Below are positions 1-5,284 of a DNA stretch of 5,284 nucleotides, one piece after another. Below the pieces are notes generated by a model, which was given only the letters and a program-made list of their open reading frames with translations, was not told the origin of the DNA and ran no database searches. Position numbers and translations under genes: made by a program. The DNA lies in the NCBI GenBank assembly GCA_030833305.1, contig JAURHL010000140.1, positions 1 to 5,284 on the forward strand, written 5' to 3'. Every line of letters starts with the position of its first letter. Position 1 is the stretch's first letter. The DNA is from Acidimicrobiales bacterium (GTDB lineage: Bacteria > Actinomycetota > Acidimicrobiia > Acidimicrobiales > Ilumatobacteraceae).

Positions 1-33
1 TGTCTCGGTCTACGGTTGGAAAGGGGCAAGATC

Positions 34-38
34 GGGGG
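34..38 (+). promoter_or_regulatory. Possible weak ribosome binding site for the phosphotransferase
   Basis: GGGGG ends 6 bases before the GTG at 45. It is a poor Shine-Dalgarno match, so it only weakly supports this start. The upstream 44 bases hold no recognisable promoter. Confidence 0.3.
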
Positions 39-44
39 CGCGAC

Positions 45-1130
45 GTGGGGCAAGAACAGGACATCCGTAGCGATCCGCGCACGATCGACACCGCGTGGAT
101 GGCCCGCGTGTTGGATGAGGCGGGAGTGTCCGCGGGCGCCACGTTGGCGGACTGTCGATTCGAGGGCTTCGTCGGCACCGGCCAGACCGGTTGCAACGGT
201 CGTTTCTCCCTGACATGGGACGAGTCCGTGGGGCGACCGGCCACGGTGATGGGCAAGTTCCCCTCGCTCGACGAAACCGCCCGTGCCACGGGCTTCGGTG
301 GCAGCGCGTACGTCACCGAGTACAACTTCTACAGTCGCGTCGCACCGACGGTGAGCGTTCGCGCGCCGAAATGTCATCACGCGGCGTTGAACCTCGAGGC
401 CCAACAGTTCTGCCTCATCATGGAGGACCTGAACGGGTCCGAACAGGGTGACCAGTTCGTCGGGCTCACTCTCGACGAGGCCGAGTTGGCCATCGAGCAG
501 GCGGTTCTCATGCACGCCCCGCGCTGGGGTGACCCCTCCTTGTCAGAGATCGCAGCCAACCCGGCCACCATCGAGGAACGCGCGGCCATGCTGTCGATGA
601 TCTACTCGATGTTGTTGCCGGCGTTCATGGAGCGACTCGGTGAGCGATTGGAAGAACCGATCGCCCGCATCGTTCAGGACTTCGCCCCGCACGTGGCGCG
701 TTGGGCCATGGGCTCGGGCACGCCGCTCACTCTCGCGCACTACGACTTCCGACCCGACAACTTCCTCTTCGCCCGCACGCCCGACGCGCCGCCGTTGGTG
801 ATCGTCGACTGGCAGACCGCCAATCAGGGGCTGGGCATGGTGGACGTGTCCTACATGATCGCGGGCAGCTTCACCCCCGAGCGCCGCCGCGAGGTGGAGC
901 ACGAGTTGCTGGAGTCGTACCGCGGGCGCATGAACGCCGCCGGCGTCGCCTACGACCGCGACACGGCGTGGCGTGACTACCGCTTCGGTTCGTTGTGGGG
1001 GCTGATCATCACGGTGTTGGCCACGTCGATGGCCGCGCGAACCGAACGCGGCGACGATCTGTTCGTGAAGATGGCCACCCAACACGGCCATCAAGCCATC
1101 GATCACGACGCGATGAGCCTGGTGACCTGA
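45..1130 (+). CDS. Phosphotransferase family protein (APH / ecdysteroid-kinase-like fold)
   Basis: Predicted cytoplasmic small-molecule kinase of 361 residues with a protein-kinase-like fold. Seen: a glycine-rich stretch (G42-G52) followed by a candidate ATP-binding lysine K71 (VMGKF), a likely helix-C glutamate E92 (TEYNFY), a hinge-like FCLIMEDLNG (122-131), the Brenner-type catalytic loop HYDFRPDN (H232, catalytic D234, N239) and the metal-binding VDW (D255) in place of DFG. The HYD instead of the commoner HGD is a mild variant. The length fits the ecdysteroid-kinase-like and ACAD10/11-kinase-like branches better than antibiotic-resistance APHs. No signal peptide or membrane segment is evident. 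The GTG start at 45 lies 6 bases after GGGGG (34-38) and leaves a normal N-terminus; however, the frame is open to the window edge, and an ATG at 99 is also possible. It is probably co-transcribed with the monooxygenase that starts 27 bases after its stop. The substrate is unknown. Confidence 0.85.
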   Translation: MGQEQDIRSDPRTIDTAWMARVLDEAGVSAGATLADCRFEGFVGTGQTGCNGRFSLTWDESVGRPATVMGKFPSLDETARATGFGGSAYVTEYNFYSRVAPTVSVRAPKCHHAALNLEAQQFCLIMEDLNGSEQGDQFVGLTLDEAELAIEQAVLMHAPRWGDPSLSEIAANPATIEERAAMLSMIYSMLLPAFMERLGERLEEPIARIVQDFAPHVARWAMGSGTPLTLAHYDFRPDNFLFARTPDAPPLVIVDWQTANQGLGMVDVSYMIAGSFTPERRREVEHELLESYRGRMNAAGVAYDRDTAWRDYRFGSLWGLIITVLATSMAARTERGDDLFVKMATQHGHQAIDHDAMSLVT

Positions 1131-1147
1131 GCCCGGTGAAGTGAAAC

Positions 1148-1151
1148 GGAG
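1148..1151 (+). promoter_or_regulatory. Ribosome binding site of the monooxygenase
   Basis: GGAG sits 6 bases before the GTG at 1158, in the 27-base gap after the phosphotransferase stop. It decides the GTG start of the monooxygenase. The gap is too short for an obvious separate promoter, which favours a shared transcript. Confidence 0.75.
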
Positions 1152-1157
1152 AACAAC

Positions 1158-2936
1158 GTGACGACCACCTTCGATCCCGACAGCCTGCGCGAGAAGTACC
1201 GCCTCGAGCGCGACAAGCGCCTGCGCGAGGACGGCAACGACCAATACGTCGACATCTCCGAGTACGCGCAGTATCTCGACGATCCGTACACGCGTCCCTC
1301 CACCCGGGAGCCCTTGTTCGACGAGGTGACCGTGGCCATCATCGGTGGTGGCTTCGGCGGCTTGTTGGCCGGCGCGCGTCTGCGCGAGGCCGGCATCGAG
1401 GATCTGCGCGTCATCGAGAAAGGCGGCGACTTCGGGGGCACCTGGTACTGGAATCGCTATCCGGGCGCGGCCTGCGACGTGGAGTCGTACATCTACCTGC
1501 CGTTGTTGGAAGAGATCGGTTACATCCCGAAGAAGAAGTACACCGACGCCCCCGAGATCCTGGCGCACAGTCGCGCCATCGGCGAGCACTTCCGCCTGTA
1601 CGACAACGCGTGCTTCTCCACCGAGGTGACCGGAATGGTGTGGGAGGAGTCGTCGCGTCGGTGGATCATCTCCACCAACCGCGGCGACCGTATGCGCGCG
1701 CGTTGGGTGATCATGGCCAACGGTCCGCTGCATCGCCCGAAGCTGCCCGGCATCCGGGGCATCGAGTCCTTCCGTGGTCACACCTTCCACACCAGTCGAT
1801 GGGACTACGACTACACCGGTGGCGACTCCACCGGTGGTCTGAGCAAGTTGGCCGACAAGCGCGTGGGAATCATCGGCACCGGTGCCACCGCGGTGCAATG
1901 CGTTCCGCACCTCGGCGCCGCGGCGAAGGAGTTGTACGTGTTCCAGCGCACGCCGTCGTCGATCGACGTGCGCAACAACCGAGCCACCGATCCGGAGTGG
2001 GCGGCCTCGTTGCAGCCGGGATGGCAGCGCGAGCGCATGGACAACTTCAACACCCTGGTCAGCGGCGGGTACGCCGAGGTCGATCTGGTGAACGACGGTT
2101 GGACCGACATCATCGCGAACCTGCTCATCCGGCTGCGTTCGCAGGAGAAGGTCGACCTCTCACCGGAATCCCTGGCCCGCAACATGGAACTGGCCGACTT
2201 CGAGAAGATGGAGCAGATCCGGTCGCGCGTCGATCAGTTGGTCTCCGACCCGTCGACCGCGTCGGCATTGAAGCCGTGGTACCGACAGTTCTGCAAGCGC
2301 CCGTGCTTCCACGACGAGTATCTGGACACGTTCAACCGGCCCAACGTGCACCTCATCGACACCGACGGACAAGGCGTGCAGCTGATCACCGAGAAGGGAG
2401 TGGTGGTGAACGGCGTCGAGTACGACCTCGATTGCCTCATCTACGCCACCGGCTTCGAGGTGGGCACCGAGTACACGCGGCGATCGGGTTACGAGTTGCA
2501 GGGTGTCGACGGCGAGACCCTCACGCAGCATTGGGCCGACGGCACCCGCACCCTGCACGGTTTCCACAGTCGCGGATTCCCGAACTGTTTCATCGTCAGT
2601 CAGACGCAGTCGGGGTTCACCGTGAACTTCCCGCACATGTTGAACGAGCAGAGCATCCACCTGGCTCATCTGATCGCGCACCTCGAACAGAACGGACTCA
2701 CCCGGGCCGAGGTCACCGCCGAGGCCGAGGAGAAGTGGGTGCGCACCATCGTCGATCTGGCCCAGAACAACATCAAGTTCCTCGAAGCCTGCACACCCGG
2801 CTACTACAACAACGAGGGCAAGCCGGCCGCGCGCAGTCTGCAGAGCGGCAGCTACGGCGGCGGCCCCGTGGCTTTCGTCAAAGTGCTCGAGCGCTGGCGC
2901 GAGCAAGGAGAGTTGGACGGTCTGGAAGTCTCCTGA
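1158..2936 (+). CDS. Type I Baeyer-Villiger monooxygenase (FAD/NADPH-dependent)
   Basis: Predicted cytosolic FAD- and NADPH-dependent enzyme of 592 residues that inserts one oxygen atom next to a ketone, giving an ester or lactone. Seen in order: an N-terminal extension (1-56); the FAD Rossmann motif GGGFGG (63-68) ending in the acidic E87; the family motif GGTWYWNRYPG...D (93-107); the Baeyer-Villiger fingerprint FRGHTFHTSRWD (205-216; F205, G207, H211, W215), matching FxGxxxHxxxW[P/D]; the NADPH Rossmann motif GTGATA (240-245) followed by FQRTP, whose R264 probably contacts the NADP phosphate; and DCLIYATG (425-432). The roughly 55-residue N-extension, overall length and the NNEGKP / GGGP C-terminal region (551-570) resemble the cyclopentadecanone/steroid monooxygenase branch rather than short cyclohexanone monooxygenases. 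That subgroup is judged from memory. Substrate is not deducible. Its stop directly abuts the stop of the convergent reductase gene. Confidence 0.93.
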   Translation: MTTTFDPDSLREKYRLERDKRLREDGNDQYVDISEYAQYLDDPYTRPSTREPLFDEVTVAIIGGGFGGLLAGARLREAGIEDLRVIEKGGDFGGTWYWNRYPGAACDVESYIYLPLLEEIGYIPKKKYTDAPEILAHSRAIGEHFRLYDNACFSTEVTGMVWEESSRRWIISTNRGDRMRARWVIMANGPLHRPKLPGIRGIESFRGHTFHTSRWDYDYTGGDSTGGLSKLADKRVGIIGTGATAVQCVPHLGAAAKELYVFQRTPSSIDVRNNRATDPEWAASLQPGWQRERMDNFNTLVSGGYAEVDLVNDGWTDIIANLLIRLRSQEKVDLSPESLARNMELADFEKMEQIRSRVDQLVSDPSTASALKPWYRQFCKRPCFHDEYLDTFNRPNVHLIDTDGQGVQLITEKGVVVNGVEYDLDCLIYATGFEVGTEYTRRSGYELQGVDGETLTQHWADGTRTLHGFHSRGFPNCFIVSQTQSGFTVNFPHMLNEQSIHLAHLIAHLEQNGLTRAEVTAEAEEKWVRTIVDLAQNNIKFLEACTPGYYNNEGKPAARSLQSGSYGGGPVAFVKVLERWREQGELDGLEVS

Positions 2937-2939
2937 TCA
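2934..2939. other. Abutting convergent stop codons in a TGATCA palindrome
   Basis: The + strand TGA of the monooxygenase (2934-2936) and the - strand TGA of the reductase (2937-2939) lie side by side, together forming the palindrome TGATCA. The intergenic distance is zero, so any transcription terminator for either unit has to lie inside the opposite coding sequence. I see no GC-rich hairpin followed by a T-tract on either side. Confidence 0.95.
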
Positions 2940-4718
2940 GGTGGCGCACTCGGACTCGGTGACCGTGACCGCGAAGGGGCTGGTCTCGTCGAAGTCCACG
3001 TAGAAGTCGGGGGCCTCGTCGGGCGTGGGGATCTCGTCGAGATCACGCAGCCCCTCGGCCACCTTGGATGCGCCACCGGAACGGCTCAGCCATTCCTGGA
3101 ACGGCTCACCGGCTTTGCGCTCCTCGGCGAAGCGACGGATCACGCGGGCCGCGGCCACCGGTGCGTTCTTGGCCGGCAGGCGCAACGCCTTCTGTCCGAA
3201 GTGGATCTGTTCGTCACCCACGAAACCGCCGAGCAGCATCTGATATCCGGGAATGGCCCGACCGTTGGCGCGGCGCTCGGCGCCGAAGAAGCCGATGTCG
3301 GACGCGTGATGCTGGCCGCAACTGTTCGTGCAACCCGAGATGTTGATGCGCACGCCACCCACCTCGGCCAGACCCTCTTCTTCCAACTGCTCGCCGATGG
3401 CCTTGGCCAGACCGCGACTCTGCGTGACGGCGATGTTGCAGGTGTCGGCACCGGGACACGCCACCACGTCGCGAGCCAGCTCGGCGCCGGGTCGGGCCAT
3501 GCCGATGGCTTCGAGTCGCGCGTAGAGCGTGGCCAATTGATCCTCGCGCAGTCCGCGGAACACCACGTTCTGGCGATTCGACAGGCGCACGTCGGCGCCG
3601 AGTTCGCGCTGGATGGACGCCAAGGACGTGAACTGGGCCGCGGTGATGTCGCCGAGGGCCGCGTAGGCGACCGCGGACACCGAGCCGTTGCCGGCGCCAC
3701 GAATGACGCTCGTCTGTTCCCACCGTGTGTAGGGATCGCTGCTGCGCAACGTGACCGCCACGCCCTGACCGACGGCGGTGGCCTCACCGGCCTTGCCGGC
3801 GGGAGCGTCACCGGCGGCCACCACTTCGGGCGGAATGCCACCGGGCCACGTGGAGGACGCGGGCAACGTGTGACGGATCTTGATCACCCGGCGACGCACT
3901 TCGTCGATGCCCAACTGGTCGACGACCCACTTCAGTCGCGCGCGCAACTTGTTGTCGCGGTTGCCGGTCTGTTCGAAGACGCGCAACACGGCCTCGATGG
4001 TGGGCAGCAGATCCTCGCGGGTGGTGAAGTCCTCGAGGGCCAGGGCCGGATGCGGCGTGGCACCCAAACCGCCGGCGATGTACACGCGGAATCCCTGCTC
4101 GACCGAACCGTCGTCGTTCGTGCGCGACACCGCCACCACGCCGACGTCGTTGAACATGGCCTGCCCGCAGTCGGTGCTGCAGCCCGAGAAGTTCACCTTG
4201 AACTTGCGGGGCAGACGCTGGCCCAGCGGATTGCGCACGAAGTGCCGGAACACGGCCTCGGCCCACGGCGTGACGTCGATCTTCTCGTACGGGCAGGCAC
4301 CGGCCAGGTGGCAGGCCATCACGTTGCGCACCGTGTCGCCGCACGCTTCGCGCGAGGTGAGACCGACCGCGGCCAGTTCGCGCAGCAACGCGGGAATGCG
4401 GGTGAGTTCGACGAAGTGGAACTGGATGTTCTGGCGCGTGGTGATGTGGCCCCAGCCGCGCGAGAACTCGGTGGACAGACGGCCCATCAGATCCAGTTGT
4501 TCGGGGGTGATGGTGCCCGCGGGCAACTTGATGCGCACCATCTGGTTCGTGCCACCCTGTCGCTGTCCGTAGATGCCGTTGTTCAGACGCATCACGCGGA
4601 ACACGTCCTCACTGATCTCGCCTTTCAGGTACTGATCGATGGCGATCTCGAAGCGCTCGATGTCGCGCATTTGTTCGGCGTCGAGGTCGCGCGGTTGGGG
4701 GGCGGGGGCGATGGTCAT
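2937..4718 (-). CDS. Ferredoxin-type siroheme sulfite/nitrite reductase
   Basis: Predicted soluble enzyme of 593 residues reducing sulfite to sulfide (or nitrite to ammonium) by six electrons, probably from ferredoxin since no flavin domain is present. It has the usual two-fold repeat. C-terminal half: CPGADTC (C421, C427) and GCTNSCGQHHASDIGF (C463, C467), a perfect match to the siroheme/[4Fe-4S] signature. The N-terminal half carries an equally spaced set: CHLAGAC (C136, C142) and GCSTDCGQAMFNDVGV (C180, C184). R95, R131, K172 and K174 align with the anion-binding R83, R153, K215 and K217 of E. coli sulfite reductase. Y50 and C126 align, from memory, with the linked Tyr69/Cys161 of M. tuberculosis NirA, favouring sulfite. 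A Pro/Ala/Gly-rich linker (about 286-345) separates the halves, and the tail (about 556-593) is acidic. The ATG at 4718 is chosen for its strong AGAAGGA; an upstream start at 4949 would overlap the preceding gene and add low-complexity sequence. The 3' end abuts the monooxygenase. Confidence 0.93.
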   Translation of the reverse strand: MTIAPAPQPRDLDAEQMRDIERFEIAIDQYLKGEISEDVFRVMRLNNGIYGQRQGGTNQMVRIKLPAGTITPEQLDLMGRLSTEFSRGWGHITTRQNIQFHFVELTRIPALLRELAAVGLTSREACGDTVRNVMACHLAGACPYEKIDVTPWAEAVFRHFVRNPLGQRLPRKFKVNFSGCSTDCGQAMFNDVGVVAVSRTNDDGSVEQGFRVYIAGGLGATPHPALALEDFTTREDLLPTIEAVLRVFEQTGNRDNKLRARLKWVVDQLGIDEVRRRVIKIRHTLPASSTWPGGIPPEVVAAGDAPAGKAGEATAVGQGVAVTLRSSDPYTRWEQTSVIRGAGNGSVSAVAYAALGDITAAQFTSLASIQRELGADVRLSNRQNVVFRGLREDQLATLYARLEAIGMARPGAELARDVVACPGADTCNIAVTQSRGLAKAIGEQLEEEGLAEVGGVRINISGCTNSCGQHHASDIGFFGAERRANGRAIPGYQMLLGGFVGDEQIHFGQKALRLPAKNAPVAAARVIRRFAEERKAGEPFQEWLSRSGGASKVAEGLRDLDEIPTPDEAPDFYVDFDETSPFAVTVTESECAT

Positions 4719-4726
4719 GTTCGTGT

Positions 4727-4733
4727 TCCTTCT
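4727..4733 (-). promoter_or_regulatory. Ribosome binding site of the sulfite/nitrite reductase
   Basis: On the - strand, AGAAGGA lies 8 bases before the ATG at 4718 and overlaps the TAG stop (4734-4732) of the upstream small gene. This strong site fixes the reductase start and suggests that the ribosome finishing the small gene is well placed to reinitiate. Confidence 0.85.
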
Positions 4734-4989
4734 AACGTCCGGTGTTCTCGCCCACCTCGCGGAGGGCGTCGTGTAGGGCGCCGCGCAGGCGTCGGGTTTG
4801 TTCGGCGGAAAGATGCGCCACCAGTCCGGCGCCGGGGTTGCCGATGTCCTCGACGGTGAGGACCACGCGCGGCTCGGCGTCGTCGTAGTCGTCGCAGATG
4901 GCCACCGCCCACGACACCGGTGTGGCGTCGTCGGCTCCGGGGGGCACACCGTTCAGGCCGATGGGTTCGTCGTCGATGCTGCGTCGCAC
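4732..4989 (-). CDS. Small acidic protein of unknown function
   Basis: An 85-residue protein I do not recognise. It starts with GTG at 4989, one base after the TGA of the SUMT gene, and ends 13 bases before the reductase ATG, so it is very likely part of the same operon. No clear Shine-Dalgarno is seen upstream, which fits translational coupling to the preceding stop. The protein is acidic (16 Asp/Glu against 8 Arg and no Lys), with no signal peptide, membrane segment or metal-binding Cys cluster; its one Cys is in ICDDYDD. Pattern suggests a central pair of beta-strands (about 26-46: SWAVAICDD and RVVLTVED) followed by a helix (about 60-80: SAEQTRRLRGALHDALREVG). Its place between a siroheme-synthesis gene and a siroheme enzyme suggests, by context only, a link to assimilation or to reductase assembly. 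The alternative is a neutral passenger of the operon. Confidence 0.7.
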   Translation of the reverse strand: MRRSIDDEPIGLNGVPPGADDATPVSWAVAICDDYDDAEPRVVLTVEDIGNPGAGLVAHLSAEQTRRLRGALHDALREVGENTGR

Positions 4990-4990
4990 G

Positions 4991-5284
4991 TCAGATCACC
5001 GCGTTCGTCTCGACGGAGCCACTGGTGAAATCGAACGCCGCCACCGCGCCGATCACGATGGTGGCCGGTGACTCGACGTGCGTGTCGGCGAGATCGACCA
5101 ACGTGGTGCGCACCGTGTGTTGCTCGGGACGCGTGCCCCAATGGATGGCCGCCACGGGGGTGCTCGGCGAAAGCCCACCGTTCATGAGACGAGTGGCGAT
5201 GACGGCGCGTTCGGCCACGCCCATGAGGATCACGATCGTTCCGCCCACCTTGGCCAGTGCCTCCCACTCGACGTTGGTGGAGCC
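4991..5284 (-). CDS. cobA: Uroporphyrinogen-III C-methyltransferase (SUMT), C-terminal part, cut by window edge
   Basis: This is the last 97 residues of an S-adenosylmethionine-dependent methyltransferase that methylates uroporphyrinogen III at C2 and C7 to precorrin-2, the branch point to siroheme and cobalamin. The frame stays open through the window end, so the start and the N-terminal SAM-binding glycine-rich motifs are not visible; the GTG at 5248 is internal. Seen: VEWEALAKVGGTIVILMGV, then TPVAAIHWGTRPEQHTVRTT and the closing ATIVIGAVAAF, the characteristic end of CobA/SUMT proteins. No precorrin-2 dehydrogenase/ferrochelatase domain is visible downstream, so oxidation and iron insertion must be coded elsewhere or upstream. 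Precorrin methyltransferases of the CobJ/CbiF type are alternatives but fit less well. It is the upstream partner of the reductase operon, supplying precursor for its siroheme. Confidence 0.88.
   Translation of the reverse strand, partial: GSTNVEWEALAKVGGTIVILMGVAERAVIATRLMNGGLSPSTPVAAIHWGTRPEQHTVRTTLVDLADTHVESPATIVIGAVAAFDFTSGSVETNAVI

Noticed and set aside
1814..1836. Perfect 9-base inverted repeat with a 5-base loop (CACCGGTGG / CCACCGGTG)
   Set aside because: It lies inside the monooxygenase and encodes a TGG-DS-TGG stretch just before the NADPH motif that is common in this family; it has no T-tract and is best explained by coding sequence.
543..1910. 455-codon open frame on the - strand, spanning the phosphotransferase and monooxygenase genes
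   Set aside because: It runs across two well-supported genes and their gap, shows no motif, and looks like a GC-driven shadow.
2885..2904. Imperfect hairpin (GCTCG...CGAGC) near the end of the monooxygenase, considered as a terminator
   Set aside because: The stem is only 5 base pairs plus a mismatch and 2 pairs, there is no T-run on either strand, and it is within coding sequence.
1610..2962. 450-codon open frame on the + strand in another frame of the monooxygenase
   Set aside because: Arg/His/Pro-rich low-complexity translation over a gene whose own frame has all the Baeyer-Villiger motifs; no frameshift is needed.
3201..4859. 552-codon open frame on the + strand, opposite the reductase
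   Set aside because: It is the antisense of a gene with intact, family-specific motifs; its composition is rich in His, Arg, Gly and Val as expected from the complement of GC-rich coding sequence, with no recognisable domain.
4719..4949. N-terminal extension of the reductase to an upstream start at 4949
   Set aside because: The added 77 residues are Pro/Thr/Arg-rich, unlike the family, and overlap the small gene in another frame; the strong AGAAGGA directly before 4718 supports the shorter form.
4991..5248. Complete 85-residue gene starting with GTG at 5248
   Set aside because: The frame continues upstream to the window edge with SUMT-like sequence (VEWEALAK), so 5248 is an internal valine and the gene is truncated by the window.

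Overview
The window is GC-rich DNA with dense, nearly gap-free coding, strong G/C preference at third codon positions and frequent GTG starts. Together with the gene families present (an actinobacterial-type kinase plus a Baeyer-Villiger monooxygenase, and a ferredoxin-type sulfite/nitrite reductase next to a SUMT gene), this suggests a high-GC actinobacterium, possibly of the Acidimicrobiia type. That placement is an inference from style and gene content; no marker gene is present.

Layout: two transcription units converge. On the + strand (45-2936) an aminoglycoside-phosphotransferase/ecdysteroid-kinase-like protein is followed after 27 bases by a 592-residue type I Baeyer-Villiger monooxygenase with a clear ribosome binding site. 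On the - strand, read from the right edge, come the C-terminal part of a uroporphyrinogen-III C-methyltransferase (cut by the window end), a small acidic protein of unknown function 1 base downstream, and a 593-residue siroheme/[4Fe-4S] sulfite or nitrite reductase 13 bases further on. The two units meet with no spacer: both stop codons lie in one TGATCA hexamer (2934-2939).

How the genes work together: the right-hand unit is a compact assimilatory module. SUMT makes precorrin-2, the precursor of siroheme, and the reductase uses siroheme to reduce sulfite to sulfide (or nitrite to ammonium) by six-electron transfer. The left-hand pair looks like an accessory catabolic or biotransformation cassette, in which a flavin monooxygenase inserts oxygen into a ketone and a kinase-fold enzyme phosphorylates a small hydroxylated molecule; substrates cannot be read from the sequence.

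The most notable observation is that both halves of the reductase carry a complete four-cysteine siroheme/[4Fe-4S] signature, whereas in the well-studied E. coli and M. tuberculosis enzymes only the C-terminal half does. The small protein between the SUMT and reductase genes is the main unknown. I saw no tRNA, rRNA, CRISPR array, insertion sequence or convincing intrinsic terminator, and no clearly new multi-gene system.
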